A DNA stretch of 50,491 bases from Synergistaceae bacterium (GCA_030523725.1 JAUNHV010000010.1:1-50491); one strand, 5' to 3'; shown: positions 14,366 to 25,137, counted from the first letter of the stretch. The notes: generated by a model from the letters alone, not told the origin. Numbers and translations are program-made.

Positions 14366-16432
14366 ATGGCAAATTACGATTTATCAAAGGTTAGAAATAT
14401 CGGTATTGCTGCTCACATTGACGCAGGAAAGACCACAACAACAGAAAGAATTTTGTTCTACACAGGCAGAAAGCACAAAATCGGTGAAACACACGAAGGT
14501 GCTGCAACAATGGACTGGATGGAGCAGGAAAAGGAACGTGGTATCACAATCACTTCCGCTGCTACAACCTGCTTCTGGAAAGACTGCCTAATCAACATCA
14601 TCGACACCCCAGGTCACGTTGACTTCACAGTTGAAGTTGAACGCTCCATGAGAGTCCTTGATGGTGCTGTTTCCGTTTTCTGTGCTGTCGGTGGTGTTGA
14701 ACCACAGTCAGAAACAGTTTGGAGACAGGCTGATAAATACCGCGTTCCACGTGTTGCCTTTGTCAACAAGATGGACAGAGTCGGTGCAAACTTCTTGAAT
14801 GTTGTCGAACAGATGAAGAAACGCCTTGGAGCAAAGGCAATTCCTCTTCAGTTGCCAATCGGTGCTGAGGACACATTCGTCGGAATGGTTGACCTTATTA
14901 CACAAAAGGCTCACATCTATGATGATGAGCTTGGAACAGAGTTCCACGAAACTGATATTCCTGCAGACATGAAGGATGAAGCAGAAGTTGCACGTATGGA
15001 GCTTATTGAAGCACTTGCTGACCATGATGATGAGTTGGCAGAGCGTTACCTTGACGGTCAGGACATTACTGTTGAGGAAATCAAAAGAGTTATCAGAAAA
15101 GCAACAATCGCTTTGGAAATTGTTCCTGTCCTTTGTGGTTCAGCATTTAAGAATAAGGGCGTTCAGCCAGTGCTTGACGCAGTAGTTGACTACTTGCCAA
15201 GCCCAATTGATATGCCAGACACCGTTGGTGTTGACCCAGATCACACAGAGAATGAAATTGCAATAAAGCCAAAGATGGATGAGCCATTTGCGGCACTTGC
15301 ATTCAAAATCATGGTTGACCCATTCGTTGGTCGCCTTGCATTCTGCCGTGTTTATTCTGGTACACTCGAGAGTGGAACTACTATATATAATACAAATACT
15401 CGCAAACGCGAGAGAGTTGGTAGAATTCTTCAAATGCACGCAAATAAGCGTGAGGAGCTCACATCAACTCACGCTGGTATGATTGTCGCAATTCCAGGGT
15501 TGAAGCAGGTTAGAACTGGTGATACCCTTTGCGACGAAAAACACCCAGTTCTCTTAGAAAACCTTATTTTCCCAGAGCCAGTTATCTCACTTTCTGTTGA
15601 ACCAAACAGTAAAGCAGATCAAATTAAATTGGCAAAGGGACTTGAGGCATTGTCAGAAGAAGACCCAACGTTCCGCGTTTCTGTTAACGAAGATACAGGT
15701 CAGACACTCATTTCTGGTATGGGTGAGCTTCACTTGGAAATCATCGTTGATAGACTTAGAAGAGAATTCAACGTGGAAGTTACCGTTGGTAAGCCACAGG
15801 TTTCATACAGAGAAGCAATAAAGCAGCCAGCAAGAGCTCAAGGCAAATTTGTCCGCCAGTCTGGTGGTAAAGGCCAGTATGGTGACGTTGTCCTTGAAAT
15901 CGAGCCACTACCAGATGGCAAGGGCTTTGAGTGGGAAGATAAAATCGTCGGTGGTGCAGTTCCAAAAGAATATATCCCAGCAGCTCAAAAGGGTGTTGAG
16001 GATGCTTTGAATACAGGTATCTTGGGTGGTTACCCAGTTATCGGAGTCAAGGTTGCAATCGTTGACGGAAGCTACCACGAAGTCGATAGCTCTGAAATGG
16101 CATTCCGCATTGCTGGTTCTATGGCAATCAAGGAAGCACTTGCAAAGGCAAATCCAGTGCTTATGGAACCACTTATGTCTGTTGAAGTCGTCGTCCCAGA
16201 AGAATACATGGGAGACGTTATCGGAGACCTTTCAAGCCGTAGAGGTAGAGTGCTAGAGATGGGCGTTCGTGCTAACGCAAGAGTCGTTAAAGCATATGTT
16301 CCACTAGCAGAAATGTTTGGTTATGCAACAGACCTTCGTAGCCGTACATCAGGACGCGGATCTTACACAATGACTTTTGACCACTATGAGGAAGTTCCAA
16401 AGAGCGTGGCAGAAGCCGTTTTGAAAAAATAA
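14366..16432 (+). CDS. fusA: Translation elongation factor G
   Basis: GTPase that drives translocation and, with RRF, ribosome recycling. 688 residues with the five-domain layout of canonical EF-G. G1 [11 protein letters not shown] near residues 16-26, switch [10 protein letters not shown] near 80, NKMDRVG near 134. The C-terminal domains carry [10 protein letters not shown] and [16 protein letters not shown]. Only one copy is seen in the window. It lies 19 bases after rpsG and 30 before tuf, the classical order. Confidence 0.98.
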   Translation: MANYDLSKVRNIGIAAHIDAGKTTTTERILFYTGRKHKIGETHEGAATMDWMEQEKERGITITSAATTCFWKDCLINIIDTPGHVDFTVEVERSMRVLDGAVSVFCAVGGVEPQSETVWRQADKYRVPRVAFVNKMDRVGANFLNVVEQMKKRLGAKAIPLQLPIGAEDTFVGMVDLITQKAHIYDDELGTEFHETDIPADMKDEAEVARMELIEALADHDDELAERYLDGQDITVEEIKRVIRKATIALEIVPVLCGSAFKNKGVQPVLDAVVDYLPSPIDMPDTVGVDPDHTENEIAIKPKMDEPFAALAFKIMVDPFVGRLAFCRVYSGTLESGTTIYNTNTRKRERVGRILQMHANKREELTSTHAGMIVAIPGLKQVRTGDTLCDEKHPVLLENLIFPEPVISLSVEPNSKADQIKLAKGLEALSEEDPTFRVSVNEDTGQTLISGMGELHLEIIVDRLRREFNVEVTVGKPQVSYREAIKQPARAQGKFVRQSGGKGQYGDVVLEIEPLPDGKGFEWEDKIVGGAVPKEYIPAAQKGVEDALNTGILGGYPVIGVKVAIVDGSYHEVDSSEMAFRIAGSMAIKEALAKANPVLMEPLMSVEVVVPEEYMGDVIGDLSSRRGRVLEMGVRANARVVKAYVPLAEMFGYATDLRSRTSGRGSYTMTFDHYEEVPKSVAEAVLKK

Positions 16433-16462
16433 AATTTTGAAATTTGAAAAGAGGTAATTATT

Positions 16463-17653
16463 ATGGCAAAAGAGAAATTTGTACGTAACAAACCACACTT
16501 GAACATCGGAACCATTGGTCACATTGACCATGGTAAGACAACAACAACAGCCGCTATCACGAAGACGCTTGCCCGTCACGGTCAGGCAGACTTTACACCA
16601 TTCGACATGATAGACAAGGCTCCAGAAGAAAGAGAGCGCGGCATTACAATCAACATTGCACACGTTGAGTATGAAACAGAGAAGCGTCACTATGCACACA
16701 TTGACTGCCCAGGCCACGCTGACTACATCAAGAACATGATCACCGGTGCAGCTCAGATGGACGGTGCAATCCTTATTGTTTCTGCAGCTGATGGCCCAAT
16801 GCCACAGACACGTGAGCACGTTCTTCTTGCTCGCCAGGTTAACGTTCCAGCACTAGTTGTTTTCATGAACAAGTGCGATATGGTTGACGACCCAGAGCTT
16901 CTTGAGCTCGTTGAAATGGAAATCAGAGACCTTCTTACAAAGTACGAATTCCCAGGAGATGAAATTCCTATAGTTCGTGGTTCAGCATTGAAGGCATTGG
17001 AAACAGATACCGATAATGAGTGGACAGATAAAATCTTCGAGCTTATGAAGGCATGCGACGATTACATTCCAGATCCAGAGCGCGCAATCGACGAACCATT
17101 CCTTATGCCAATCGAAGACGTTTTCACAATCACAGGTCGTGGAACAGTTGTTACAGGGCGTGTTGAGAAGGGTATCATCAAGCCAGGTGACGAAGTTGAA
17201 ATCGTTGGATTGAAAGACACAAGAAAGTGCGTAGCGACATCACTTGAAATGTTCCGTAAGATATTGGACGATGCAGAAGCAGGTGACAACGTTGGAGCAC
17301 TACTCCGTGGTATAGACAAGACGGATGTTGAGCGTGGACAGGTATTGGCAAAGCCAGGCAGCATTCACCCACACACCCACTTCAAGGGAGAGGTTTATGT
17401 TTTGAAGAAAGAGGAAGGCGGACGCCACACCCCATTCTTCAGCGGCTACAAGCCACAGTTCTATTTCCGTACAACAGACATCACAGGCGAGATCAAGCTT
17501 GCTGAAGGTGTTGAAATGGTAATGCCAGGAGACAACAGCACATTTGAAGTTACATTGATTGCTCCAATAGCAATGCAGGTTGGACTTCGCTTCGCAGTTC
17601 GTGAAGGCGGTAGAACAGTCGGTGCTGGTGTCGTAACTGAAATCATTGACTAA
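16463..17653 (+). CDS. tuf: Translation elongation factor Tu
   Basis: GTPase that delivers aminoacyl-tRNA to the ribosomal A site. 396 residues. [15 protein letters not shown] near residue 19, [20 protein letters not shown] near 81 and NKCDMVDD near 136 form the G domain; barrel domains 2 and 3 follow ([11 protein letters not shown], then [10 protein letters not shown] at the end). ATG 16463 follows GAGGTAA. It ends the str part; rpsJ begins 20 bases later, so str and S10 genes are probably co-transcribed. Confidence 0.98.
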   Translation: MAKEKFVRNKPHLNIGTIGHIDHGKTTTTAAITKTLARHGQADFTPFDMIDKAPEERERGITINIAHVEYETEKRHYAHIDCPGHADYIKNMITGAAQMDGAILIVSAADGPMPQTREHVLLARQVNVPALVVFMNKCDMVDDPELLELVEMEIRDLLTKYEFPGDEIPIVRGSALKALETDTDNEWTDKIFELMKACDDYIPDPERAIDEPFLMPIEDVFTITGRGTVVTGRVEKGIIKPGDEVEIVGLKDTRKCVATSLEMFRKILDDAEAGDNVGALLRGIDKTDVERGQVLAKPGSIHPHTHFKGEVYVLKKEEGGRHTPFFSGYKPQFYFRTTDITGEIKLAEGVEMVMPGDNSTFEVTLIAPIAMQVGLRFAVREGGRTVGAGVVTEIID

Positions 17654-17673
17654 TTCACGGGAGGCGATTTCTC

Positions 17674-17982
17674 GTGGCTAACAAGAAAATTCGTATTAAA
17701 TTAAAAGCATTTGACCATGGTGTGCTAGACAGTTCCGCAGTGCAAATTGCGGAAACTGCCGTTCGCACTGGTGCAAAGGTTTCTGGTCCAGTGCCACTTC
17801 CAACAGAAGTGAATCGCTATTGTGTTCTTACGTCACCACATGTTGACAAGGATGCAAGAGACCAGTATGAAATCAGAACGCACAAGCGTTTGATTGATAT
17901 AGTTGAACCAACACAGAAGACAATGGAAGCTCTTATGCAGTTGAATTTGCCTTCTGGAGTGGATATACAAATTAAGCTGTAA
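17674..17982 (+). CDS. rpsJ: 30S ribosomal protein S10 (NusE)
   Basis: Head protein of the 30S subunit and, as NusE, the partner of NusB and NusG in antitermination and transcription-translation coupling. 102 residues, full length; [11 protein letters not shown] at the start and [19 protein letters not shown] in the middle are diagnostic. It starts at GTG 17674 behind GGGAGG (17659-17664). It is the first gene of the S10 block, with no separate promoter in the 20-base gap after tuf. Confidence 0.98.
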   Translation: MANKKIRIKLKAFDHGVLDSSAVQIAETAVRTGAKVSGPVPLPTEVNRYCVLTSPHVDKDARDQYEIRTHKRLIDIVEPTQKTMEALMQLNLPSGVDIQIKL

Positions 17983-18011
17983 AAAGTTTTTTTAGAAGGA
18001 GTGAAGCAACA

Positions 18012-18635
18012 ATGAGTATGGGTATTCTTGGCCGTAAGGTAGGGATGACCCAGGTATTCGACGAAGCTGGCAGAGCCGTAGCAGTCACAGTTGTGGATGC
18101 AGGTCCATGCACAGTCGTTGAAATCCGGACACCTGAAAAAAACGGCTACAGCGCAGTGCAATTAGGTCTTGGTGAAGTTAAGCCTTCACATGTCACTAAG
18201 CCACAGAAGGGCTATTTTGACAAGCAAGAAGTTGCGCCAAAGCGCTGGCTGAGGGAGTTCCGCATTGATAACACAGCGGACTACCAGGTGGGACAGGAAA
18301 TTACAGTTTCTTTGTTCCAAGGAGGCGAAATTATTGATGTCACAGGCATCAGTAAGGGTAAGGGAACGGCAGGCGTTATGAAGCGTCATGGCTTTGGTGG
18401 TACACCATTCAGCCATGGACATTCTGTTACGCACCGTCACCCAGGTTCAATCGGTTGCTCTAGCTTCCCAGGCAGGGTTATGAAGGGAAGAAGAATGGCC
18501 GGTCACATGGGTTCAGAAAAAGTAACAACGAAGAACCTCAAGGTATTTGCAGTTGATGCCACGAACAACTTGCTTCTTATTGAAGGACCTGTTCCAGGCG
18601 CAAAGGACAGCCTTGTAGTGGTCAAAAAGAAGTAA
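18012..18635 (+). CDS. rplC: 50S ribosomal protein L3
   Basis: Early-assembly 50S protein near the peptidyl transferase centre. 207 residues, the usual bacterial length. ILGRKVGMTQVF at the N-terminus and the GHSVTHRHPGSIG extension loop that reaches toward the catalytic centre are intact. ATG 18012 follows AAGGAGTGAAG, 29 bases after rpsJ. Order rpsJ-rplC-rplD is standard. Confidence 0.98.
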   Translation: MSMGILGRKVGMTQVFDEAGRAVAVTVVDAGPCTVVEIRTPEKNGYSAVQLGLGEVKPSHVTKPQKGYFDKQEVAPKRWLREFRIDNTADYQVGQEITVSLFQGGEIIDVTGISKGKGTAGVMKRHGFGGTPFSHGHSVTHRHPGSIGCSSFPGRVMKGRRMAGHMGSEKVTTKNLKVFAVDATNNLLLIEGPVPGAKDSLVVVKKK

Positions 18636-18650
18636 GGAGGTTAGAAGACA

Positions 18651-19271
18651 ATGCCTATAGTAAAGAAAATTGATTTTGCTGGCAAGGTTTTGGGCGATTT
18701 TACTTTGTCCGATGCTGTCTTCGGGGCTCCAATTCACATGCCTGCTATGCACCAGGTTGTGGTTGCACACCTTGCAAACTGCAGACAAGGTACAGCAAAT
18801 ACTAAAGACAAAGGCGATGTCCGTGGCGGTGGCAGAAAGCCATATAGGCAGAAGCACACGGGCAGAGCACGCGCGGGTAGCAGCCGTTCACCACTATGGA
18901 TTGGTGGTGGCGTTGCACACGGACCACATCCACGCGATTATCACCAGAAGGTGAACAAGAAGGTTCGCCAGTTGGCAATTCGTAGTGCCCTCACCTTGAA
19001 GGCACAAGAAAACATGATGGTAATTGACAAGTTTGCAATTGATGCACCAAAGACAGCCGTATTTAAGGCATTCTTTGCAGCAATCAAGGCAGGAAAGAAG
19101 CCTCTTATTGTGCTTCATGAGAGCAACGCAAACATTTCAAAGTCAGTTGCAAACATCAAGGGTGCTTTTGTGCAACATGTTGATAGCGTCAATGTTTATG
19201 ACCTACTCAATCACGACACATTAATTGCAACCCCAGAAGCCATCAAAAAGCTCGAGGAGGTATTTGCATAA
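18651..19271 (+). CDS. rplD: 50S ribosomal protein L4
   Basis: Lines the peptide exit tunnel. 206 residues. The tunnel loop is visible as GGGRKPYRQKHTGRARAGS, near residues 62-80, the region altered in macrolide-resistant mutants elsewhere; no unusual change is evident. AAGGAGGTTAG precedes the ATG. In E. coli L4 also represses the S10 operon at its leader; no dedicated S10 leader is visible here because rpsJ follows tuf directly. Confidence 0.98.
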   Translation: MPIVKKIDFAGKVLGDFTLSDAVFGAPIHMPAMHQVVVAHLANCRQGTANTKDKGDVRGGGRKPYRQKHTGRARAGSSRSPLWIGGGVAHGPHPRDYHQKVNKKVRQLAIRSALTLKAQENMMVIDKFAIDAPKTAVFKAFFAAIKAGKKPLIVLHESNANISKSVANIKGAFVQHVDSVNVYDLLNHDTLIATPEAIKKLEEVFA

Positions 19272-19567
19272 TGGAAGTCACAGCATATGACATTATCGTT
19301 CGTCCAATCATCACGGAAAAAACAAGCCGTCAGATGGAATTAGGACAATATACATTTGAAGTTCTTCCAAAAGCTGGAAAAGTTGAAATCAGAAAAGCTG
19401 TGGAAGAAGCATTCAAGGTTAAAGTAGCGAAGGTTCATACCGTTAACGTCGCTTCAAAGCCAAAGCGCATGGGTGCCTTCATGGGCAGATCGCGCACTTG
19501 GAAGAAAGCAATCGTTTCTCTCGTAGAGGGAGAAAAGATTGAATTCTTTGAAGGATCACAGGCTTAG
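19271..19567 (+). CDS. rplW: 50S ribosomal protein L23
   Basis: Sits at the tunnel exit and docks trigger factor, SRP and the Sec translocon. 98 residues; YDIIVRPIITEKTSRQ near the start and MGAFMGRSRTWKKAIV are typical. Its ATG overlaps the last base of the rplD stop (TAATG), so translation is coupled. The ribosome site GAGGAGG lies inside the 3' end of rplD. Confidence 0.98.
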   Translation: MEVTAYDIIVRPIITEKTSRQMELGQYTFEVLPKAGKVEIRKAVEEAFKVKVAKVHTVNVASKPKRMGAFMGRSRTWKKAIVSLVEGEKIEFFEGSQA

Positions 19568-19587
19568 GCTGAAAGGAGAGAAGAAAG

Positions 19588-20412
19588 ATGGGAATTAAGA
19601 AATTTCGTCCCACTACGCCGGCACGTCGTCAAATGGCACTTCCTGACTTTGCTGAAATCACAAAGTCAAAGCCAGAGCGTAGTTTGGTAGTTTCGCTCTC
19701 ACAGTCAGGCGGACGTAATAACAATGGTCGCATCACATCACGTCATCGTGGTGGTCATGGCAGAATCCAATATCGCATTATAGACTTCAAGCGTAACAAA
19801 CTTGGTGTTCCAGGTGTTGTCGCTGCAATTGAGTATGATCCAAACAGAACAGCTCGTATTGCTCTCATCAACTATAAAGATGGTGAGAAGAGATACATCT
19901 TGGCTCCAGTTGACTTGAAGGTGGGAGACACAATTCTCGCAGGCGAAGGTGCAGACATTACACCAGGAAATGCCTTGAAACTAAAAGATATGCCAGTCGG
20001 TACAATAATTCATAACATTGAATTAGAACCAGGCAGAGGTGGAGTTCTTGTGAGAACTGCTGGCGCAGTTGCACAGCTCATGGCAAAGGAAGGCAAATAT
20101 GCATTTGTCAAGATGCCATCAGGCGAACTTCGTCTTATTCTTTTGGAATGCATGGCAACAGTTGGTCAAGTCGGAAACGAAGAACATGAGAATGTTATCT
20201 CAGGTAAAGCAGGTAGAACCCGTTGGTTCGGTGTGAGACCTCACATCCGTGCTATGATTCAGAACCCTGTCGATCACCCAATGGGTGGTGGTGAAGGTAA
20301 GTCTAAGTCTAACAAGCATCCTGTGTCACCATGGGGAACACCAGCAAAAGGTTACCGTACACGCAAGAGGAAACCTTCTGATAAGTTCATCGTTCGTCGT
20401 CGTAACAAGTAA
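19588..20412 (+). CDS. rplB: 50S ribosomal protein L2
   Basis: Large-subunit protein needed for subunit joining and peptidyl transferase activity. 274 residues, normal. The conserved C-terminal block [16 protein letters not shown] with the functional histidine is present, followed by [23 protein letters not shown] 19588 is behind AAAGGAGAG. rpsS begins 18 bases downstream. Confidence 0.98.
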   Translation: MGIKKFRPTTPARRQMALPDFAEITKSKPERSLVVSLSQSGGRNNNGRITSRHRGGHGRIQYRIIDFKRNKLGVPGVVAAIEYDPNRTARIALINYKDGEKRYILAPVDLKVGDTILAGEGADITPGNALKLKDMPVGTIIHNIELEPGRGGVLVRTAGAVAQLMAKEGKYAFVKMPSGELRLILLECMATVGQVGNEEHENVISGKAGRTRWFGVRPHIRAMIQNPVDHPMGGGEGKSKSNKHPVSPWGTPAKGYRTRKRKPSDKFIVRRRNK

Positions 20413-20430
20413 CCTGTAGGAGGAATTATA

Positions 20431-20712
20431 ATGGCTCGTTCACTTAAAAAAGGCCCATACGTAGATGTTAGACTTCTAAGTAGGGTTGAGAGCATGAATG
20501 ATGGCGGTAAGAAAACTGTCCTAAAGACATGGTCACGTGCCTGCTCAATTGTTCCAGAAATGGTCGGTCACACAATAGCAGTACACAACGGCAGAATTCA
20601 TGTTCCTGTTTATATTAGCGATAATATGATAGGGCACAAACTTGGTGAGTTTGCTCCTACCCGTAAGTTCGGCGGTCATGCTGGACAGGAAAAGAAAACT
20701 TCTGTGAAGTAA
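20431..20712 (+). CDS. rpsS: 30S ribosomal protein S19
   Basis: Forms a complex with S13 at the top of the 30S head and contacts bridge B1 elements. 93 residues. [12 protein letters not shown] at the N-terminus and the [18 protein letters not shown] block are diagnostic. AGGAGGAATT precedes ATG 20431. Standard position between rplB and rplV. Confidence 0.98.
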   Translation: MARSLKKGPYVDVRLLSRVESMNDGGKKTVLKTWSRACSIVPEMVGHTIAVHNGRIHVPVYISDNMIGHKLGEFAPTRKFGGHAGQEKKTSVK

Positions 20713-20728
20713 TAGGAGGGCTCTATCT

Positions 20729-21070
20729 ATGGAAAAGAAAATAGTAAAGGCTTATGCGAAGAATGTCAGGCTCGCAGCTGAAAAGGTTAGAAGAACCTTG
20801 GCACTTATTCGCGGCAAAAATGCACAGGAAGCTCTTATGATATTGAGATATACACCAAACAGACCATCAGAAGCAGTTTACAAGGTTTTGGCAAGCGCAA
20901 TTGCCAATGCTGAGCATAACTTCGGTCTTGATATGGATAAGCTTGTTGTTTACACCGCACAAGCAGATCAGGGACCATTCATGAGACGTTTCCGCCCAGT
21001 AAGCAAGGGCAGTGCACATCCATTCAGACACCATACCTGTCACATTACGGTGACAGTGTGTGAGCAGTAA
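20729..21070 (+). CDS. rplV: 50S ribosomal protein L22
   Basis: Its beta-hairpin, together with L4, narrows the exit tunnel. 113 residues. ALIRGKNAQEALMIL near residue 25 and the hairpin segment QGPFMRRFRPVSKGSAHPFR near 80-100 are present without deletions of the macrolide-resistance type. AGGAGGGC precedes ATG 20729. rpsC follows after 13 bases. Confidence 0.98.
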   Translation: MEKKIVKAYAKNVRLAAEKVRRTLALIRGKNAQEALMILRYTPNRPSEAVYKVLASAIANAEHNFGLDMDKLVVYTAQADQGPFMRRFRPVSKGSAHPFRHHTCHITVTVCEQ

Positions 21071-21083
21071 GGGGGTATGAACT

Positions 21084-21749
21084 GTGGGTCAGAAAATACA
21101 CCCGATTGGTTATAGAATCGGCGTTATCAAAGATTGGGAATCACGTTGGTACGCAGACGGCAAGAAGTATGCAAAATTTTTACACAAAGATATTGAGCTT
21201 CGCAACTGGATTAAGAAGCATTGGGCTCAGGCAGGCATTAGCCGTGTGGAAATTGAGCGTATAGGAGACGTAATGCGTTTCACAGTTTGGACTGCAAGAC
21301 CAGGCGTTGTCATAGGCAAGCAGGGTGCAGAGATCCAGACAGCACGTGAACAACTCCAAACCATGACCGGTAGCCGTGTCATGATAAATGTTAAAGAAAT
21401 GAAGAACCCGGATGTTGAAGCACAGATTGTTGCAGAGGGAATTGCTTCCTCATTGGAGCGTCGTGTTAGCTTCCGTCGTGCAATGAAGCAGGCTATCTTC
21501 CGCGCTATGAAGGGTGGTGCACTTGGAATTAAACTTTCATGTGCTGGCCGTCTTGGAGGCGCAGAAATTGCTCGTAAAGAGTGGTATTTGGAGGGTCAAC
21601 TTCCACTTTCAACGCTCAGAGCAGATGTTGATTATGGCCTTGCTGAAGCACACACAATCTATGGTGTAATTGGCATCAAGGTTTGGATTTATAGAGGCGA
21701 AGTGATAGGAAAGAAGCCTGTTTCTTCCGCCGAACCGTTGAAGGGATAG
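21084..21749 (+). CDS. rpsC: 30S ribosomal protein S3
   Basis: mRNA-entry protein with helicase role, on the solvent side of the 30S head. 221 residues. GQKIHPIGYRIG at the start; a KH domain with the GxxG loop (VVIGKQGAEI) near residues 74-83; C-terminal domain ending VIGKKPVSS. It starts at GTG 21084 behind AAGGGGGTATG. The N-terminal sequence leaves no better start. Confidence 0.98.
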   Translation: MGQKIHPIGYRIGVIKDWESRWYADGKKYAKFLHKDIELRNWIKKHWAQAGISRVEIERIGDVMRFTVWTARPGVVIGKQGAEIQTAREQLQTMTGSRVMINVKEMKNPDVEAQIVAEGIASSLERRVSFRRAMKQAIFRAMKGGALGIKLSCAGRLGGAEIARKEWYLEGQLPLSTLRADVDYGLAEAHTIYGVIGIKVWIYRGEVIGKKPVSSAEPLKG

Positions 21750-21761
21750 GAGGGGATAGAG

Positions 21762-22181
21762 ATGTTAGCTCCAAAAAGAGTAAAATATCGTAAGCCTCAC
21801 TTGAAGGCCCTTCGTGGTTATAGCAAGGGAGCAACAAAAGTTGATTTTGGCGAATATGGTCTCCAGGCATGTGAAAATGGCTGGATTACAGCTCGTCAGA
21901 TAGAAGCCGTCCGTGTTGCTATCTCTAGAAAAATGAAAAAAGGCGGACAAATTTGGATAAGAATCTTCCCAGATAGACCAGTTACGCAAAAGCCTTTGGA
22001 AACTCGTATGGGTAAAGGTAAAGGTGGAGTTGAATACTGGACAGCGGCAGTGAAGCGCGGGCGTGTAATGTTTGAAATTGCTGGCGTTCCAAAGGAAGTT
22101 GCAGTTGCGGCATTCCGCACGGCATCTTTCAAGTTGCCAATCAAGGTGAAGATGCTTGCCAGAGAGGGAGCAGGTGAATAA
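21762..22181 (+). CDS. rplP: 50S ribosomal protein L16
   Basis: Binds between the central protuberance and the A site. 139 residues. [14 protein letters not shown] and GYGLQA-like [14 protein letters not shown] are typical, as is the basic [16 protein letters not shown] loop near residues 73-88, which contains the arginine hydroxylated in some bacteria. AGGAGGGGATAGAG precedes ATG 21762. rpmC begins two bases after the stop. Confidence 0.98.
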   Translation: MLAPKRVKYRKPHLKALRGYSKGATKVDFGEYGLQACENGWITARQIEAVRVAISRKMKKGGQIWIRIFPDRPVTQKPLETRMGKGKGGVEYWTAAVKRGRVMFEIAGVPKEVAVAAFRTASFKLPIKVKMLAREGAGE

Positions 22182-22183
22182 TT

Positions 22184-22390
22184 ATGAAGTCACAGGAATT
22201 TCGTGACTTGAGCATCGCTGAGCTCAAGGATAAGCATAAGCAATTAAAAGAAGAATTGTTCAATCTTCGCTTCCAGAATGCAATTGGTCAGTTGAACAAT
22301 GTTAGCAGAATAAAAGAAGTGAAGAAAAATACAGCCCGTGTTCTTACAGTTTTGACTGAAAAAGAAAACGGCGAGGCAAAGGAGGACTAA
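22184..22390 (+). CDS. rpmC: 50S ribosomal protein L29
   Basis: Small two-helix protein at the tunnel exit next to L23. 68 residues. [20 protein letters not shown] and [12 protein letters not shown] are family signatures. Its ribosome site (GGGAGCAGGTGAA) lies in the 3' end of rplP, and rpsQ starts three bases after its stop, so translational coupling is likely. Confidence 0.97.
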   Translation: MKSQEFRDLSIAELKDKHKQLKEELFNLRFQNAIGQLNNVSRIKEVKKNTARVLTVLTEKENGEAKED

Positions 22391-22393
22391 ACC

Positions 22394-22678
22394 ATGGAAG
22401 GCAAACAGCGTAAAATCCGTAAAGGAATAGTTGTTAGCAACAAGATGGAAAAAACCATCGTTGTTAAGGTTGAGCGTATGGCAAAACACGCACTCTATGG
22501 TAAGCCAGTTCTTTCCTCAAAGAAATTCTTAGTTCAAGATTCCGAGAATGCCTGTCGTAAAGGTGACGTTGTTTTGATTGGTGAAACACGTCCACTTTCA
22601 CGTCACAAGCGCTGGGAACTCTTGGAGATCGTCGAAAAGGCAAAAATCTTGGGCACAGACGAGGAGGCAACTAAATAA
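22394..22678 (+). CDS. rpsQ: 30S ribosomal protein S17
   Basis: Primary 16S rRNA binding protein with an OB fold. 94 residues. [20 protein letters not shown] at the N-terminus and [20 protein letters not shown] are diagnostic. GGAGGACTAAACC precedes ATG 22394. Its stop overlaps the rplN start by one base (TAATG). Confidence 0.98.
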   Translation: MEGKQRKIRKGIVVSNKMEKTIVVKVERMAKHALYGKPVLSSKKFLVQDSENACRKGDVVLIGETRPLSRHKRWELLEIVEKAKILGTDEEATK

Positions 22679-23046
22679 TGATACAATTACGTACAGTATT
22701 GAATGTTGCTGACAACTCTGGTGCAAGACGCATCATGTGTGTTCAGGTGCGAGGCGGAAGCTTTCACAAGGTTGGCACAGTTGGTGATGTTATTGTTGCC
22801 TCTGTTAAGGAAGCAACCCCTGGTGGTAATGTCAAAAAAGGCGATGTGGTCAAGGCTGTCATAGTCAGAACAAAGAAAGAAATCCGTCGTAAAGATGGTT
22901 CTTATGTGCGTTTTGATGACAATGCAGCAGTTCTCATTGATGGAAACGGTGATCCAAGGGGTACTCGTATTTTTGGGCCTGTTGCAAGGGAATTGAGAGA
23001 GAAGAGATACATGCGTATTTTGTCCCTCGCGCCCGAAGTTGTATAG
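22678..23046 (+). CDS. rplN: 50S ribosomal protein L14
   Basis: Interface protein that forms intersubunit bridges with 16S rRNA and is the docking site of the silencing factor RsfS. 122 residues, exactly the canonical length. [17 protein letters not shown] at the start, [19 protein letters not shown] near the end. Translation is coupled to rpsQ through the TAATG overlap, with GAGGAGGCAA just upstream. Confidence 0.98.
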   Translation: MIQLRTVLNVADNSGARRIMCVQVRGGSFHKVGTVGDVIVASVKEATPGGNVKKGDVVKAVIVRTKKEIRRKDGSYVRFDDNAAVLIDGNGDPRGTRIFGPVARELREKRYMRILSLAPEVV

Positions 23047-23059
23047 GGGGTTGGTGATC

Positions 23060-23386
23060 ATGTCTAGAATGAGAATCAGAAAAGGCGACACTGTCCGTGT
23101 AATCTCCGGTCGTGACGCTGGCAAGGAAGGCAAAATTTTAGCAAGAAATATTGCTAAGCATACCTGCCTTGTTGAAAATATAAATATCGTCACAAAGGCT
23201 GTCCGTCCTTCACAGCAGGATCCACAAGGTGGTCTTATCAAGAAAGAAGCTCCTCTCAACGAGTCAAAGCTTATGCTTGTTTGCCCAAATTGTGGCAAGG
23301 CTACAAGAGTGGGACATGCTTTCCTTGATGGTGGCAAAAAGGTTCGTGTTTGCAAGAAATGCGGCGAACTCATAGATAAGGCATAG
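23060..23386 (+). CDS. rplX: 50S ribosomal protein L24, zinc-ribbon form
   Basis: Assembly initiator near the tunnel exit, with an N-terminal KOW fold ([20 protein letters not shown]). 108 residues from ATG 23060, preceded by AGGGGG; the frame extends upstream to a TTG at 23039 but that overlaps rplN and lacks a ribosome site. Cysteines C75, C78, C98 and C101 form a zinc ribbon, seen in many but not all bacterial L24 proteins. Confidence 0.97.
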   Translation: MSRMRIRKGDTVRVISGRDAGKEGKILARNIAKHTCLVENINIVTKAVRPSQQDPQGGLIKKEAPLNESKLMLVCPNCGKATRVGHAFLDGGKKVRVCKKCGELIDKA

Positions 23387-23397
23387 GAGGTAAGAAT

Positions 23398-23940
23398 ATG
23401 ACTCCACGTCTTTTAACTCAATATAAAAAAGAAGTTATTTCTCGTTTGAAGAAGGAATTTCGGTACAAAAACATTATGCAGATTCCACGCCTTGAAAAGG
23501 TTGTTATCAACATCGGCGTGAACGAAGCAAAGCTTGACCAAAAGTATATGGATGCAGCTTTCAATGAGCTCACTATTATTTCTGGTCAGAAGCCAGTGTT
23601 GAAGCGTGCAAAGAAATCCATCGCAGGCTTTAAGGTTCGTGAAGGAATGCCAGTTGCCTGTGCAGTTACTTTGAGAAATGATAGAATGTGGGAATTTGTT
23701 GATAGACTTATTTCTATTGCTTTGCCCCGTATCAAGGACTTCCAGGGTGTTTCAAAGAAGGGCTTTGATGGCAGAGGTAACTATAATCTTGGTCTAAAAG
23801 AGCAACTTCTTTTCCCTGAAATCGACTATGATAAGGTTATTCGTCAGCGTGGTATGAATATCACCTTTGTGACATCTGCTACGACAAACGAAGAGGCCAT
23901 GGCGCTTTTAGCAGCCCTTGGTATGCCTTTCACAAGGTAG
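23398..23940 (+). CDS. rplE: 50S ribosomal protein L5
   Basis: Binds 5S rRNA and contacts P-site tRNA and S13. 180 residues, canonical. [16 protein letters not shown] near residue 28, [20 protein letters not shown] near 61, and the [19 protein letters not shown] block near 118. ATG 23398 follows AGGAGGTAAG. The next gene is 11 bases away. Confidence 0.98.
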   Translation: MTPRLLTQYKKEVISRLKKEFRYKNIMQIPRLEKVVINIGVNEAKLDQKYMDAAFNELTIISGQKPVLKRAKKSIAGFKVREGMPVACAVTLRNDRMWEFVDRLISIALPRIKDFQGVSKKGFDGRGNYNLGLKEQLLFPEIDYDKVIRQRGMNITFVTSATTNEEAMALLAALGMPFTR

Positions 23941-23951
23941 GAGGATAAACG

Positions 23952-24137
23952 ATGGCACGTTTAAGTATGAAGATTAAGGCTACACAAGAGCCACGTTTCA
24001 AAGTTAGAAAATACAATCGTTGCCCACTTTGCGGCAGACCACATGGCTACATGCGCAAATTTGACATGTGCCGCTGCTGCTTCCGCAAGCTTGCACGCGA
24101 GGGAAAAATTCCTGGCGTTGTGAAGGCGAGCTGGTAA
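23952..24137 (+). CDS. rpsN: 30S ribosomal protein S14, zinc-binding (type Z)
   Basis: Short 61-residue S14 with a zinc knuckle, C24-x2-C27 and C40-x2-C43 ([11 protein letters not shown], then CRCC). This form is typical of Firmicutes, Synergistota and many anaerobes, in contrast to the roughly 100-residue zinc-free form. No zinc-free paralogue is seen in the window. AGGAGGATAAACG precedes ATG 23952. Confidence 0.97.
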   Translation: MARLSMKIKATQEPRFKVRKYNRCPLCGRPHGYMRKFDMCRCCFRKLAREGKIPGVVKASW

Positions 24138-24159
24138 CGGCAAGTTAGGAGGATCGATT

Positions 24160-24564
24160 ATGCTTATTACAGATCCAATAGCGGATATGCTAACGCGTAT
24201 CAGAAATGCAAATATTGTCTATCACGAAGTGGTAGATATGCCGCTTTCAAAGATGCGTGCTGAATTAGCAAGAATCTTGAAAGAGGAAGGTTACATTCGT
24301 AACTATAAGGTAATTACGGATGCAAAGCAGCCAATGCCAACCTTAAGACTCTTCATCAGCTATGGTCCAGGAAAAACAAGAGTTATCCAGGGTCTAAGGA
24401 GAGTTAGTAAATCAGGCAGAAGAATTTATGCAGGTCATAAATCATTGCCAAAGGTTATGGGCGGTCTTGGCATCGCAATAATTTCAACAAGCAAAGGCAT
24501 TATGACAGACCATACTGCAAGAAAAGAAGGTCTTGGCGGTGAAGTCCTTTGCTATGTGTGGTAA
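24160..24564 (+). CDS. rpsH: 30S ribosomal protein S8
   Basis: Primary binder of the central domain of 16S rRNA. 134 residues. [16 protein letters not shown] at the start and [20 protein letters not shown] at the end are signature segments. In E. coli S8 is the spc-operon repressor, acting in the L5 region; no equivalent was tested here. AGGAGGATCG precedes ATG 24160. Confidence 0.98.
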   Translation: MLITDPIADMLTRIRNANIVYHEVVDMPLSKMRAELARILKEEGYIRNYKVITDAKQPMPTLRLFISYGPGKTRVIQGLRRVSKSGRRIYAGHKSLPKVMGGLGIAIISTSKGIMTDHTARKEGLGGEVLCYVW

Positions 24565-24579
24565 TGGAGGTGGTTTGAA

Positions 24580-25122
24580 ATGTCAAAAATAGGACGTAAA
24601 CCAATAAAGTTGCCACAGGGCGTTGAGGTAAAATTGAATGGTTCTCATGTTACTGTCAAGGGTGCAAAGGGCACACTTGAAATGGACATCATGCCAAACC
24701 TTAGCGTTGCGGTTGAAAATGGAGAAGTGACTGTTACCCGTGCAAACGAAACAAAACCAGTCAAGTCTGCGCATGGTATGACAAGATCACTCTTAAACAA
24801 TATGATTATCGGTGTTTCCGAAGGTTTCTCAAAGACCTTGGACATCGTTGGTGTTGGTTACAGAGCTCAGATGAAGGGCAAAACCCTTAGTATGAACCTT
24901 GGCTATTCTCACCTCGTTGAAATTGATCCACCAGCAGGTATCACATTTGCATGTGAAAGCCCAATCAAGATAATTGTTTCTGGTATCGACAAACAGCTTG
25001 TTGGTCAAACAGCAGCAAATGTTCGTGAGTGGAGAAGCCCAGAACCATATAAGGGCAAGGGTATTCGTTACACAGACGAGTACGTAATCAGAAAAGCCGG
25101 TAAGACCGGTGGTAAGAAATAA
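24580..25122 (+). CDS. rplF: 50S ribosomal protein L6
   Basis: Two-domain protein near the GTPase-associated centre. 180 residues. SKIGRKPIKLPQGVEV at the N-terminus; the SPEPYKGKGIRYTDEYVIRK block near residues 150-169 is the family hallmark. TGGAGGTGG precedes ATG 24580. rplR starts 15 bases downstream. Confidence 0.98.
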   Translation: MSKIGRKPIKLPQGVEVKLNGSHVTVKGAKGTLEMDIMPNLSVAVENGEVTVTRANETKPVKSAHGMTRSLLNNMIIGVSEGFSKTLDIVGVGYRAQMKGKTLSMNLGYSHLVEIDPPAGITFACESPIKIIVSGIDKQLVGQTAANVREWRSPEPYKGKGIRYTDEYVIRKAGKTGGKK

Positions 25123-25137
25123 GGCGAGGTGAAGCAA